Shown: positions 1 through 9,455, numbered from the stretch's first letter. The stretch is DNA of 64,000 bases from Klebsiella quasivariicola (GCF_002269255.1 NZ_CP022823.1:4712001-4776000), one strand, 5' to 3'. The notes: a model not told the origin generated them from the letters alone. Made by a program: numbers and translations.

Positions 1-1593
1 CTCTTCGAACTTACGGTCAGATTCGGCGTTAGCTTCTGCTTCGCGAACCATTTTCTGAATTTCTTCTTCATTCAGACCGGAAGACGCCTTGATGGTGATC
101 TTCTGCTCTTTACCGCTGTTTTTGTCTTTCGCGGAAACGTGCAGGATACCGTCAGCATCGATGTCGAAGGTGACTTCGATCTGCGGCATGCCGCGCGGCG
201 CCGGGTTAATACCATCCAGGTTGAACTGACCCAGAGATTTGTTATCAGACGCGCGTTTACGCTCACCCTGCAGCACATGGATGGTTACCGCAGACTGGTT
301 GTCTTCAGCGGTAGAGAACACCTGGCTGTGCTTGGTCGGGATAGTGGTGTTTTTGCTGATCAGCGCAGTCATCACGCCGCCCATGGTTTCGATACCCAGT
401 GACAGCGGGGTTACGTCGAGCAGCAGAACGTCTTTCACATCACCCGTCAGTACACCGCCCTGAACGGCAGCACCGATCGCCACGGCTTCATCCGGGTTAA
501 CGTCTTTACGCGGTTCTTTACCAAAGAACTCGGCCACTTTCTTCTGCACCATCGGCATACGTGTCTGACCACCAACGAGGATCACGTCGTTGATATCAGA
601 AACGGACAGACCGGCATCCTGCAGAGCAACTTTCAGCGGCTCGATGGAACGGTTAACCAGGTCTTCAACCAGGCTTTCCAGTTTCGCGCGAGTCACTTTG
701 ATGTTCATGTGTTTCGGACCGGTCGCGTCTGCAGTGATATACGGCAGGTTAACGTCGGTCTGCTGAGCAGAAGACAGTTCGATCTTCGCTTTCTCAGCGG
801 CTTCTTTCAGACGCTGCATCGCCAGCGGGTCGTTGCGCAGGTCAATGCCCTGATCTTTCTTAAACTCATCAACGAGATAGTTGATCAGACGCGTATCGAA
901 GTCTTCACCGCCCAGGTGGGTGTCACCGTTGGTTGCCAGTACTTCAAAGGTTTTTTCGCCATCAACTTCGTCAATTTCGATAATAGAGATATCGAAAGTA
1001 CCACCACCGAGGTCGTATACCGCGATAGTACGGTTGCCAACTTCTTTATCCAGACCGTAAGCCAGCGCAGCCGCGGTCGGTTCGTTGATGATACGTTTGA
1101 CTTCCAGACCAGCAATACGGCCAGCATCTTTAGTTGCCTGACGCTGCGCATCGTTGAAGTAAGCCGGTACGGTGATAACCGCTTCAGTTACCGGTTCACC
1201 CAGGTAATCTTCAGCCGTTTTCTTCATTTTTTTCAGCACTTCAGCAGAGATCTGCGGCGGTGCAGTTTTGGTGCCTTTCACATCCAGCCATGCGTCGCCA
1301 TTGTCTGCGGCAACAATTTTGTATGGCATGATAGAAACATCACGCTGAACTTCTTCGTCCTGGAAGCGGCGGCCAATCAGGCGTTTAATCGCAAACAGGG
1401 TGTTTTGCGGGTTTGTCACTGCCTGACGTTTAGCCGGCTGACCAACCAGAGTTTCACCATCCTGGGTATAGGCAATGATAGAAGGCGTGGTGCGATCGCC
1501 TTCGGCGTTCTCCAGCACGCGTGCAGTAGTGCCATCCATAATCGCTACACAAGAGTTGGTAGTACCCAGGTCGATACCAATAATTTTACCCAT
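1..1593 (-). CDS. dnaK: Chaperone protein DnaK (Hsp70), C-terminus outside window
   Basis: ATP-dependent cytoplasmic Hsp70 chaperone that works with DnaJ and GrpE in protein folding and in sigma-32 control. The reverse strand opens with ATG at 1593 and the phosphate-binding signature GIDLGTTNS at residues 6-14. The frame stays open to the window edge, giving 531 residues against a usual length near 638, so the nucleotide-binding domain and most of the substrate-binding domain are here while the helical lid and disordered tail lie outside. It is preceded by a good heat-shock promoter. In relatives dnaJ follows; that position is off the window. Identity is near certain. The gene is cut by the window, with no sign of damage. 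Confidence 0.99.
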   Translation of the reverse strand, partial: MGKIIGIDLGTTNSCVAIMDGTTARVLENAEGDRTTPSIIAYTQDGETLVGQPAKRQAVTNPQNTLFAIKRLIGRRFQDEEVQRDVSIMPYKIVAADNGDAWLDVKGTKTAPPQISAEVLKKMKKTAEDYLGEPVTEAVITVPAYFNDAQRQATKDAGRIAGLEVKRIINEPTAAALAYGLDKEVGNRTIAVYDLGGGTFDISIIEIDEVDGEKTFEVLATNGDTHLGGEDFDTRLINYLVDEFKKDQGIDLRNDPLAMQRLKEAAEKAKIELSSAQQTDVNLPYITADATGPKHMNIKVTRAKLESLVEDLVNRSIEPLKVALQDAGLSVSDINDVILVGGQTRMPMVQKKVAEFFGKEPRKDVNPDEAVAIGAAVQGGVLTGDVKDVLLLDVTPLSLGIETMGGVMTALISKNTTIPTKHSQVFSTAEDNQSAVTIHVLQGERKRASDNKSLGQFNLDGINPAPRGMPQIEVTFDIDADGILHVSAKDKNSGKEQKITIKASSGLNEEEIQKMVREAEANAESDRKFEE

Positions 1594-1715
1594 CTAAACG
1601 TCTCCACTAAAAATTCGATCAACATGTGGTTGTGAACCTGTAATAAGGGCGAAACGTGCGGTTTCAACTGCCCAGACATCATTTTTTTTCAGGTTCTTCA
1701 CTGCGGTTGACTACA

Positions 1716-1743
1716 AGATGGGGTCGCCCACTCCGGCATCAAG
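1716..1743 (-). promoter_or_regulatory. Heat-shock (sigma-32) promoter of dnaK
   Basis: Reading the reverse strand, CTTGAT (1743-1738) is followed after 14 bases by CCCCATCT (1723-1716), a close match to the sigma-32 consensus CTTGAA and CCCCATnT. It lies about 125 bp upstream of the dnaK start, as the main dnaK promoter does in E. coli. The rest of the 397-bp gap up to yaaI is AT-rich near 1850-1895 and shows no further gene. Confidence 0.82.
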
Positions 1744-1990
1744 GGGCAAGCATAAAAATTTTTTGCGTCGGGCGGGCGACCGTGGTTCCACACGGCTGCG
1801 AACGACTTCCTGGAAAAGGTCGCAGGATGTCAAAAAAGGCGTGGACGCGAACATATAAATAACGAATAAAAAAGTTAATTATATTCATAATATCATTGAC
1901 ATAACCCGCAATACTTGCGCGCTAAAAGCCCCGTTTCCCTGGTGATAATATCCCCCGCCGTCGCACTTCACTTATTCAGGGAACAAATTG

Positions 1991-2395
1991 ATGAAATCAC
2001 TCATTCAGCTTTCCGCGGGGATGATTCTCAGCCTGTCGCTGATCGCCTCAGCCGCCGCTAACGACCATAAAATCCTCGGTGTGATAGCCATGCCGCGCAA
2101 TGAAACCAACGATCTCACGCTTACGCTTCCTGTGTGCCGGGTAGTCAAGCGCATTCAGCTCAGCGCCGATCGCGGCGATATACAGCTCTCCGGGGCAACG
2201 GTCTACTTTAAAGCCAGCTTCGGTGCCAGCCATACGCTGAACGTACCGGCCGGGATCAAAGAGGGCAACACCACGGGCTGGATCACCATCAACAGCGATA
2301 ATGACACCCGACGCTGTGTGAAAAAAATCGCCTTCTCCGGCCACACGGTTAACTCCTCTGATATGGCCTCACTGAAAATTATCGGCGACGACTAA
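1991..2395 (+). CDS. yaaI: Secreted DUF2541 protein YaaI
   Basis: Small exported protein of unknown function, 134 residues. A signal peptide of about 23 residues ends in SAAA before the mature start NDHKILG, so it should be periplasmic. Two cysteines, in LPVCR and RRCVK, could form a disulfide. The body, including the ending DMASLKIIGDD, matches the YaaI (UPF0412) family as I recall it from E. coli. An in-frame TTG sits directly before the ATG; I chose the ATG at 1991 because the CAGGGA ribosome site is better spaced for it. It is followed 29 bp later by yaaW on the same strand. The family is sure; the role is not known. Confidence 0.9.
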   Translation: MKSLIQLSAGMILSLSLIASAAANDHKILGVIAMPRNETNDLTLTLPVCRVVKRIQLSADRGDIQLSGATVYFKASFGASHTLNVPAGIKEGNTTGWITINSDNDTRRCVKKIAFSGHTVNSSDMASLKIIGDD

Positions 2396-2424
2396 CGCCC
2401 GCTATCCTGAGGAGGGATGACTTT

Positions 2425-3174
2425 ATGCATATCAACTACCTGACCGATGACGATCTCGCCTTTCTGTCTGAGTGCAGCGAGGCGCATCTTGAAGCCTTTA
2501 CCCGGATTCTGACCCACGGCGAAAACGGCAAACCCCGTCTCTCCAGCACGCTTCTGCGCAACGAGACTTTTTTAGCAATGGAAGGCCACCCGGAGCGCTA
2601 TCGCCGCAACTGGCAGCTGATTGCCGGCGAGCTGCAGCATTTTGGCGGCGACAGTATCGCCAATACGCTACGTCGCCATGGCAAATTTTATCGCGCGATC
2701 CTGCTGGATGTCTGCAAGCGGCTGAAGGCGAAGGTCGACAAACAGATGACGACGCCGCAGATCGAGCAGCAGCTGCTGACCCATTTTCTGCAAAATAGCT
2801 GGAAGAAGCTCGATGCAGAGCAAAAAGCGCAGTTTCTCGCCGCGGTGGAATGCCGGAGCAGCGAGCTGGAGAGCCTGTTGCCCCATCTGCTAAAGCATCG
2901 CAAGCTGAGCGAAGGCGTTACCCTGTTGCTGGAAGAACGCTTAACCGCCATCCTGCGCGCCCATGCCGCGGTGAGCGTTATCGGCCATGGGCTGGTGCGC
3001 GGCGCCGGGTTGGGCGGGCCGATTGGCGCCGCGCTGAATAGCGTCAAAGCGGTAAGCGGCAGCGCCTACCGGGTGACCATTCCTGCGGTCCTGCATATTG
3101 CCTGTTTGCGGCAAATGCTCCAGTCGCCGCCGGGGGCAACAGAAATTGGTGAAAAATACCCCGCCAGATCATAG
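2425..3174 (+). CDS. yaaW: YaaW family protein (UPF0174)
   Basis: Protein of 249 residues in the YaaW/UPF0174 family. The N-terminal part (roughly residues 1-35, MHINYLTDDDLAFL onward) resembles the short DUF3944 segment. The rest is helical, with a glycine-rich stretch near residues 188-205 (GHGLVRGAGLGGPIGAAL) that could touch a membrane or nucleotide; that reading is a guess. A strong ribosome site, GAGGAGGG, precedes the ATG. It probably shares a transcript with yaaI. In E. coli the antisense frame of this gene has been called htgA. No enzymatic motif is visible. Confidence 0.88.
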   Translation: MHINYLTDDDLAFLSECSEAHLEAFTRILTHGENGKPRLSSTLLRNETFLAMEGHPERYRRNWQLIAGELQHFGGDSIANTLRRHGKFYRAILLDVCKRLKAKVDKQMTTPQIEQQLLTHFLQNSWKKLDAEQKAQFLAAVECRSSELESLLPHLLKHRKLSEGVTLLLEERLTAILRAHAAVSVIGHGLVRGAGLGGPIGAALNSVKAVSGSAYRVTIPAVLHIACLRQMLQSPPGATEIGEKYPARS

Positions 3175-3262
3175 ACAGCCTTTTCGCGCCTCATTATTAT
3201 GCCGCGCCCCGCCGCCAAGGTACGGGGTAATGCTTCCCTTTTAATGATAATTTTGAGGAATT

Positions 3263-3829
3263 ATGGGCAACACTAAGTTGGCTAATCCGGCACCGCTGGG
3301 CCTTATGGGCTTCGGCATGACCACTATTCTGCTTAACCTGGCGAATAGCGGCCTGTTCGCATTCGATGTAGCTATCCTGGCGATGGGCATTTTTTACGGC
3401 GGTATTGCGCAAATTTTTGCCGGTCTGCTGGAATATAAAAAAGGTAACACCTTTGGCTTAACCGCTTTTACCTCCTACGGCAGCTTCTGGCTGACGCTGG
3501 TTGCTATCCTTCTGATGCCTAAAATGGGCCTGGCGGAAGCTCCGAACGCGCACTTCCTCGGTATGTACCTTGGTCTGTGGGGCGTATTTACCCTGTTCAT
3601 GTTCTTTGGCACCCTGAAGGCAGCCCGCATGCTGCAGTTTGTCTTCCTGAGCCTGACCGTACTGTTCGCGCTGCTGGCGATTGGCCATCTGGCCGATAAC
3701 GAAGGCATCGTGAAGGTGGCCGGCTGGGTCGGCCTGGTTTGTGGCGCCAGCGCTATTTACCTGGCAATGGGTGAAGTGCTGAACGAACAGTTTGGCCGTA
3801 CCGTCCTGCCGATCGGCGAACCACGCTAA
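3263..3829 (+). CDS. satP: Acetate/succinate:proton symporter SatP
   Basis: Inner-membrane carrier of 188 residues in the GPR1/FUN34/YaaH family, which moves acetate and succinate with protons. The family signature NPAPLGLMGFG lies at residues 8-18, followed by about six hydrophobic segments that fill the protein. Length equals the E. coli protein. A GAGGAATT ribosome site precedes the ATG. It stands alone between yaaW and a convergently oriented MFS transporter, with a strong hairpin after the stop. Assignment is firm; which acid it prefers cannot be read from the sequence. Confidence 0.95.
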   Translation: MGNTKLANPAPLGLMGFGMTTILLNLANSGLFAFDVAILAMGIFYGGIAQIFAGLLEYKKGNTFGLTAFTSYGSFWLTLVAILLMPKMGLAEAPNAHFLGMYLGLWGVFTLFMFFGTLKAARMLQFVFLSLTVLFALLAIGHLADNEGIVKVAGWVGLVCGASAIYLAMGEVLNEQFGRTVLPIGEPR

Positions 3830-3835
3830 TCGTCT

Positions 3836-3862
3836 GCCGCCGTCCTGTCGCAGGGCGGCGGC
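3836..3862. terminator. Hairpin between satP and the convergent MFS gene
   Basis: Arms GCCGCCGTCCTG and CAGGGCGGCGGC pair over 12 positions with one mismatch around a TCG loop, in the short gap between two convergent genes. There is no clear U tract on either strand, so it may act as a transcript stabiliser or a weak terminator. Confidence 0.5.
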
Positions 3863-3889
3863 ATGTCAGTCATCATCGGCGAGTCATCT

Positions 3890-5194
3890 TTAACGCTGTA
3901 GCTCCCCTTCCGGCAACTCCGCTGGCGCCGTCAGCCCCTGACGTAGCCAGATACCTAATCCCAGTCCCATCAGCGACAGGGCCAGTACATACCAGGCTGG
4001 CGCCATGGGCGACACGCCCATCAGCATGGTGACGGCAATCGGCGTCAGGCCGCCAAAGATCGCGTATGACAGGTTGTAGGAAAACGAGATGCCGGTGAAG
4101 CGTACTTCCGCCGGGAAGGCCCGCACCATCACATAAGGCACCGCCCCCACGACGCCGACGCACAGCCCCACCGTGCCATAGAGCAGAAACAAGCGCTGCG
4201 GGCTGGCGCCGGCAAGATGGTAAAATGCCCAGCTGGCAACCGCCAGCAGCAGACTGCCGACGATAAAGGTGCGGCTGGCGCCGAAGCGGTCCGCCGCCAG
4301 TCCGGCAAGTAAACAGCCGATACACAACATAATGGTGGCGATACTGTTGGCCTGCAGGGTAATGGCCGGCGCAAAGCCATAGTGCTTCTGCAGCCAGACC
4401 GGTGACATCAGGATCACCACCACCACGCCTGCTGACAGCAGCCAGGTCAACAACATAGAGATCACTACCGCCTTCTGATGCTTGAGCGCCACCGCTTTGA
4501 CCGGTAGCTCCTGCGCCAGCGCTTTGCGCTGCTGCATCTCAAGGAAGATTGGCGTCTCCTGCAGCCAGCGGCGCAGATACATCGCGATCAGACCAAATAT
4601 GCCGCCCAGCAGGAAAGGGATCCGCCAGCCGCCGTCGTGGATACCCTGCGGCGTCAGGCTGGTATTGATAAGCGTCGCCACTACCGATCCCAGCAGGATG
4701 CCTACCGTCAGGCCGGCCGTCAGCGTACCGCAGGCGATACCAATACGTTTTTCCGGGACATGCTCGGCGACAAACACCCAGGCGCCTGGCACCTCCCCGC
4801 CGATCGCCGCTCCCTGCAGAATACGCATCAGCAGTAACAGCAGCGGCGCGACGATACCCACCGAGCTATAGGTCGGCAGCAGGCCAATCGCCAGGGTCGG
4901 CAACGCCATCAGCAGGATGCTGAGGGTGAACATTTTCTTGCGCCCCACCAGATCGCCAAAGTGGGCCATGATGATCCCTCCCAGCGGACGCGCCAGGTAA
5001 CCGGCGGCAAAAATGCCAAAAGTCTGCACCTGGCGCAGCCATTCCGGAATATCGGCGGGAAAGAAAAGCTCACCGACGACGGTGGCGAAGAAGACAAAAA
5101 TGATGAAGTCATAAAACTCCAGCGCGCCGCCAAGGGCGGCCAGCGTCAGCGTTTTATAATCCTGGCGGTTAAGAGGTCGGTTTGCATATGACAT
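3890..5194 (-). CDS. MFS transporter, metabolite:H+ symporter (MHS) family
   Basis: Twelve-helix inner-membrane transporter of 434 residues. The MHS hallmarks are present: GGALEFYDF in the first helix (22-30), RPLGG (69-73), and the loop 2-3 signature GDLVGRKK (80-87). MHS members (ProP, ShiA, KgtP, citrate carriers) import small organic acids or osmolytes with protons; the substrate here cannot be told. The gene sits between satP and mog, where E. coli K-12 has none, and is transcribed away from mog's end. Neighbouring satP suggests but does not prove an organic-acid substrate. ATG at 5194 is preceded by AGGA at fitting distance. Confidence 0.88.
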   Translation of the reverse strand: MSYANRPLNRQDYKTLTLAALGGALEFYDFIIFVFFATVVGELFFPADIPEWLRQVQTFGIFAAGYLARPLGGIIMAHFGDLVGRKKMFTLSILLMALPTLAIGLLPTYSSVGIVAPLLLLLMRILQGAAIGGEVPGAWVFVAEHVPEKRIGIACGTLTAGLTVGILLGSVVATLINTSLTPQGIHDGGWRIPFLLGGIFGLIAMYLRRWLQETPIFLEMQQRKALAQELPVKAVALKHQKAVVISMLLTWLLSAGVVVVILMSPVWLQKHYGFAPAITLQANSIATIMLCIGCLLAGLAADRFGASRTFIVGSLLLAVASWAFYHLAGASPQRLFLLYGTVGLCVGVVGAVPYVMVRAFPAEVRFTGISFSYNLSYAIFGGLTPIAVTMLMGVSPMAPAWYVLALSLMGLGLGIWLRQGLTAPAELPEGELQR

Positions 5195-5313
5195 AACGCG
5201 ATTTCATCCTGAGGTGTGCTGCGTATTTTATAGTGTGTAAAGTAAACAGCACTATATCGTAAATAAAACGGCACACCATCAGCGATGCAGGTTATGTCAC
5301 AATTGCATCAAAT

Positions 5314-5901
5314 TCAGGATAAAGTTTCGCGTCTGGCACTTTTGGGACGGAATGCTTCTACCACCTGGCCATCCGTTTCGACATAAGGCCCCTCAAGCAA
5401 CTGTACACAATATGGTACACTTGCAAAAATACCGTGCACCAGTACCTTGCCGTCAGCATCTTTTACCCCTTCCAGGGTCTCCTGAATCGCTTTCGGTTGT
5501 CCGGGAAGGTTGAGGATCAGCGCCTGCTTGCGGATCACCCCGACCTGCCGGGAAAGGATAGCCGTCGGCACAAAGTGTAGGCTAACCTGGCGCATTTGCT
5601 CGCCGAAGCCCGGCATCACCCGATCGGCAATCGCCAGCGTTGCGTCAGGCGTCACATCGCGACGCGCAGGACCCGTTCCGCCGGTGGTCAGCACCAGGTG
5701 GCACCCCATTTCGTCAACCAGTTCGCACAGCGTTTGCTCAATGATGGCCTGTTCGTCCGGAATCAGGCGAGTTTGCAGGTCGAAGGGGGTGGTAAGGGCA
5801 CGCGCCAGCCACTCTTCCAGTGCCGGGATGCCTTTATCCTGATAGACGCCGCTGGAGGCGCGATCGGAAATGGAAACTAAGCCGATTCGTAAGGTATTCA
5901 T
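5314..5901 (-). CDS. mog: Molybdopterin adenylyltransferase Mog
   Basis: Transfers AMP from ATP to molybdopterin, the step before metal insertion in molybdenum cofactor synthesis; cytoplasmic. The protein is 195 residues, the E. coli length, with the MoaB/Mog motif TTGGTGPARRDVTP at 72-85. The frame extends five codons further up, but MNTLRIGLVSISDRAS is the family's usual N-terminus, so I use the ATG at 5901. It lies 99 bp upstream of the talB stop on the same strand, with a hairpin at 5971-5992 between them. Confidence 0.96.
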   Translation of the reverse strand: MNTLRIGLVSISDRASSGVYQDKGIPALEEWLARALTTPFDLQTRLIPDEQAIIEQTLCELVDEMGCHLVLTTGGTGPARRDVTPDATLAIADRVMPGFGEQMRQVSLHFVPTAILSRQVGVIRKQALILNLPGQPKAIQETLEGVKDADGKVLVHGIFASVPYCVQLLEGPYVETDGQVVEAFRPKSARRETLS

Positions 5902-5970
5902 GGTTATTCCGTTCAAACTGTGGCGTTAAACGAAATGATACACTGCCGGAGGCGGGACAGACAGTGTAAT

Positions 5971-5992
5971 GTGGCCGACGGGCGTCGGCCAC
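5971..5992. terminator. Hairpin after talB
   Basis: Perfect 9-bp arms GTGGCCGAC and GTCGGCCAC with a 4-base loop lie just past the talB stop and before mog. No U tract follows, so termination efficiency is uncertain. Confidence 0.5.
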
Positions 5993-6000
5993 CTGCGGGA

Positions 6001-6954
6001 TTACAGCAGTTCGCCGATCATTTTTTCCAGTTTTTCCTGGTCGATCGCAAACTTACGGATACCTTCCGCCAGTTTGTCTACCGCCATCGGATCCTGATTA
6101 TGCTGCCACAGGAACTCAGACTCGGTAATGCGCTCCGGACGGGCTTTCACTTCACCGGTGTACACCAGCTTACGCTCAACCGCGCCTTCGCTTTCGGACA
6201 GCTCTTTCAGCAGCGCCGGCGCGATGGTCAGGCGGTCACAGCCAGCCAGTTCCAGAATTTCGCCAACGTTACGGAAGCTTGCGCCCATCACCACGGTTTC
6301 ATAGCCGTGCTGCTTGTAGTATTCGTAGATTTCGCTGACGGAAACCACGCCCGGATCTTCTGCCGGTGCGTACTCTTTCTTGTCGGTGTTGGCTTTGTAC
6401 CAGTCGAGGATACGGCCAACGAACGGCGAAATCAGGAAGACGCCCGCTTCGGCGCAAGCGCGAGCCTGCGCGAAGGAGAACAGCAGCGTCAGGTTACAGT
6501 TGATGCCTTCTTTTTCCAGCTGTTCAGCGGCGCGAATGCCCTGCCAGGTGGAGGCCAGTTTGATCAGAATGCGATCGTTGCTGATGCCCGCGTCGTTGTA
6601 CAGCTTGATAATGCGCTTGGCTTTCGCGATAGACGCTTCGGTATCATAGGAGAGACGCGCATCCACTTCGGTGGAGATACGGCCCGGGATCAGCTTCAGA
6701 ATTTCGAGACCAATGTTCACCGCCAGCTTGTCGGAAGCATCGAGGATCTGCTGCGCGCGATCGCTGCTCTGGCTGCGAGCCCAGGTCACTGCGTCGTCAA
6801 TCAGCTTACGGTACTCAGGGATCTGAGCCGCGCCGAGAATCAGGGAAGGGTTGGTGGTGGCATCCTGAGGCTGATACAGCTTCATTGCCGCAATATCTCC
6901 GGTGTCAGCGACGACAGTGGTGTACTGACGCAGAGAAGTTAATTTATCCGTCAT
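6001..6954 (-). CDS. talB: Transaldolase B
   Basis: Class I transaldolase of the non-oxidative pentose phosphate pathway; it moves a dihydroxyacetone unit from sedoheptulose 7-phosphate to glyceraldehyde 3-phosphate. The 317-residue protein carries the Schiff-base lysine K132 in ILIKLASTWQG and the acid residues D17 and E96. The segment DATTNPSLIL (31-40) is the family signature. Length and start match E. coli TalB. It is divergent from yaaJ, so the 202-bp gap at 6955-7156 should hold both promoters; I could not place them with confidence. Confidence 0.98.
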   Translation of the reverse strand: MTDKLTSLRQYTTVVADTGDIAAMKLYQPQDATTNPSLILGAAQIPEYRKLIDDAVTWARSQSSDRAQQILDASDKLAVNIGLEILKLIPGRISTEVDARLSYDTEASIAKAKRIIKLYNDAGISNDRILIKLASTWQGIRAAEQLEKEGINCNLTLLFSFAQARACAEAGVFLISPFVGRILDWYKANTDKKEYAPAEDPGVVSVSEIYEYYKQHGYETVVMGASFRNVGEILELAGCDRLTIAPALLKELSESEGAVERKLVYTGEVKARPERITESEFLWQHNQDPMAVDKLAEGIRKFAIDQEKLEKMIGELL

Positions 6955-7156
6955 GATATATTTCTCTTAAACAGCAGTTAAGGGGATGTAACCGGTCTGC
7001 CCAGATGATAACACGCTGCCGGGTCAGCGCAACCGCCGACGAGAGAAGAGCGCAGAGTGTGATAAACTATGCAGATTAATTTGCTGAAAGCGAAAGGATT
7101 GTCACTTAATTGGTAACGCTTACACTGGCGTGCCGGCATAGACAAGAGGACGTTTA

Positions 7157-8587
7157 ATGCCTGATTTTCTCTCATTTATCAATGAAATACTCTGGGGCTC
7201 GGTAATGATTTATCTGTTACTGGGCGCCGGCATCTGGTTTAGCTGGCAAACCCGGGGTATTCAGTTCCGTTACGTCCGCAAGTTTGGCCGCAGTCTGAAA
7301 AAAAGCCTACACCCGCAGCCAGGTGGTTTAACGTCTTTTCAGGCGCTCTGTACCAGTCTTGCCGCCCGGGTGGGCAGCGGCAATCTGGCCGGGGTGACGC
7401 TGGCGATCGCCGCCGGCGGGCCCGGCGCCGTATTCTGGATGTGGGTTTCCGCCCTGCTCGGCATGGCCAGCAGCTTTGCTGAATGTTCCCTTGCTCAGCT
7501 GTATAAAGAGCGCGATAGCCGCGGGCAGTTTCGCGGTGGCCCGGCCTGGTATATGGCGCGCGGGCTCGGCATGCGCTGGATGGGCGTCCTGTTTTCGATC
7601 CTGCTTCTGCTGGCCTATGGCTTTATCTTCAACACCGTGCAGGCCAACTCCGTAGCCCATGCCCTGCATTATGCGTTCGATCTGCCGGCAGCGGTCAGCG
7701 GCGGCGTGCTGGCCATCCTCGTGTTACTGGCGATCCTCCGTGGTTTACGCGGTGTGGCGCGCCTGATGCAGTGGATTGTCCCCATCATGGCGCTCATGTG
7801 GATTGCCACCAGCTTGCTCATCGGTTTGTGGCACGTCACCGCCCTGCCGACAATTTTCGCCACCATCTTTCGCTGCGCCTTCGGCTGGCAGGAGGCCGCC
7901 GCTGGCGCGGTGGGCTACACCATCAGCCAGGCGCTGACCAGCGGCTTTCAGCACGGCATGTTTTCCAATGAGGCTGGGATGGGTTCTTCGCCTAACGCCG
8001 CGGCCGCCGCCGCCTCCTGGCCGCCGCATCCGGCGGCGCAGGGGATCGTGCAGATGATTGGCGTGTTCATCGATACCATCGTGATCTGTACCGCCAGCGC
8101 GGTCATCGTCATGCTGGCGCCGCGGCCCGACAATGAATATACGCTCAATGGTATTCAGGATTTACAACACGCAATGAGCGTGCTGGTGGGCGGCTGGGGG
8201 GCGGATTTTATCGCCTTCATCGTGCTGCTGTTCGCCTTTAGCTCTATCGTGGCGAACTACGTGTATGCGGAAAATAATCTGGTTTTCCTGCGCCTGGACA
8301 CACCGCGCTATATCTGGGCGCTACGGATAATCACCGTCCTGATGGTGCTGCTGGGAACCATGATTAGCCTGCCGGTCATCTGGCAGAGCGCGGATATCAT
8401 CATGGCGCTGATGGCTATGACCAACCTGACGGCCATCCTGCTGCTCTCCCCGACGGTGCGACTTATCGCCAGCGATTATCTGCGTCAGCGGCGGCTGGGT
8501 ATCCAGCCCACTTTCGATGCCACTCGTTACCCGGATATTGACCAACAGCTGGCCCCGGGCGCCTGGAATGAATTGCCGCGCGAATAA
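7157..8587 (+). CDS. yaaJ: AGCS-family sodium:amino-acid symporter YaaJ
   Basis: Inner-membrane symporter of 476 residues in the alanine/glycine:cation (AGCS) family, expected to import alanine or glycine with sodium. Hydrophobic segments run the full length. The conserved early block VGSGNLAGVTLAIAAGGPGA is typical, as is NEAGMGSSPNAAAAA near the middle. Length equals E. coli YaaJ. The ATG at 7157 has the ribosome site AAGAGGACG. An inverted repeat TTGCCGCG/CGCGGCAA at 8573-8595 spans the stop codon. The substrate is inferred from family only. Confidence 0.93.
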   Translation: MPDFLSFINEILWGSVMIYLLLGAGIWFSWQTRGIQFRYVRKFGRSLKKSLHPQPGGLTSFQALCTSLAARVGSGNLAGVTLAIAAGGPGAVFWMWVSALLGMASSFAECSLAQLYKERDSRGQFRGGPAWYMARGLGMRWMGVLFSILLLLAYGFIFNTVQANSVAHALHYAFDLPAAVSGGVLAILVLLAILRGLRGVARLMQWIVPIMALMWIATSLLIGLWHVTALPTIFATIFRCAFGWQEAAAGAVGYTISQALTSGFQHGMFSNEAGMGSSPNAAAAAASWPPHPAAQGIVQMIGVFIDTIVICTASAVIVMLAPRPDNEYTLNGIQDLQHAMSVLVGGWGADFIAFIVLLFAFSSIVANYVYAENNLVFLRLDTPRYIWALRIITVLMVLLGTMISLPVIWQSADIIMALMAMTNLTAILLLSPTVRLIASDYLRQRRLGIQPTFDATRYPDIDQQLAPGAWNELPRE

Positions 8588-8664
8588 CGCGGCAATCACA
8601 GCTATCGATCCCCTGCAGGCTTTTTTTTGTTACAGTCAGCGAAAATTGCCTGCAAGGACTGAAT

Positions 8665-9438
8665 ATGCTGATTCTGATTTCACCTGCTAAAACGCTTGAT
8701 TACCAAAGCCCCCTGGCGACCACTCGCTTCACACAACCCGAGCTACTGAGCGAGTCTCAGCAGTTGATTAACGTCGCCCGCCAGCTTTCCGCGCCGCAGA
8801 TTGGCAAGCTGATGAGCATTAGCGACAAGCTGGCGGATCTGAACGCCACCCGTTTCCACGACTGGCATCCTGATTTTACGCCGCAAAATGCCCGTCAGGC
8901 GATCCTGGCGTTTAAAGGCGACGTCTATACCGGTCTGCAGGCAGAAACGTTCACCGAAGATGACTTCGACTTCGCCCAGCAGCATCTGCGCATGCTCTCC
9001 GGTCTGTATGGCGTGCTGCGCCCACTGGATCTGATGCAACCCTACCGCCTGGAGATGGGCATCCGCCTGGAAAATCCGCGCGGCAAAGATCTGTACCAGT
9101 TCTGGGGCGATACCATTACTGATACCTTGAATCAGGCGCTACAGGCCCAGGGGGACGATATCGTTATCAACCTGGCTTCCGACGAGTATTTTAAATCGGT
9201 GAAAACGCAAAAATTGCAGGGCCAGCTGATCAAGCCGGTGTTCCTTGATGAGAAAAACGGTAAATTCAAAGTGATCAGCTTCTATGCCAAGAAAGCCCGC
9301 GGCCTGATGAGCCGGTACATTATTGAAAACCGCTTAACCCAGCCGGAGCAGCTCAAGGCCTTTAATAGCGAAGGTTATTTCTTTGATGCAGATGCCTCGG
9401 AGAAAGGCGAGCTGGTGTTTAAACGCCACGAGCAGTAA
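8665..9438 (+). CDS. yaaA: Peroxide stress resistance protein YaaA
   Basis: Cytoplasmic protein of 257 residues in the DUF328/YaaA family, which lowers free intracellular iron and so limits DNA damage during hydrogen peroxide stress in E. coli. The N-terminal motif SPAKTLD at residues 6-12 and the basic segment KKARGLMSRYIIENR in the C-terminal third are typical. The ATG follows AAGGACTGAAT. An intrinsic terminator lies just downstream. In E. coli the gene belongs to the OxyR regulon; I did not find a convincing OxyR site here. Confidence 0.96.
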   Translation: MLILISPAKTLDYQSPLATTRFTQPELLSESQQLINVARQLSAPQIGKLMSISDKLADLNATRFHDWHPDFTPQNARQAILAFKGDVYTGLQAETFTEDDFDFAQQHLRMLSGLYGVLRPLDLMQPYRLEMGIRLENPRGKDLYQFWGDTITDTLNQALQAQGDDIVINLASDEYFKSVKTQKLQGQLIKPVFLDEKNGKFKVISFYAKKARGLMSRYIIENRLTQPEQLKAFNSEGYFFDADASEKGELVFKRHEQ

Positions 9439-9455
9439 CACGTTGCGGTAAATAA

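Noticed and set aside
709..1635. A 308-codon open frame antisense to dnaK
   Set aside because: Long antisense frames opposite dnaK come from its codon bias. The protein looks of random composition and has no ribosome site or domain.
2688..3047. A 119-codon frame antisense to yaaW, at the place of the disputed htgA gene
   Set aside because: E. coli htgA is described antisense to yaaW, but the sequence here has Ser/Arg/Cys-rich shadow composition and no clear start signal, so I do not call it.
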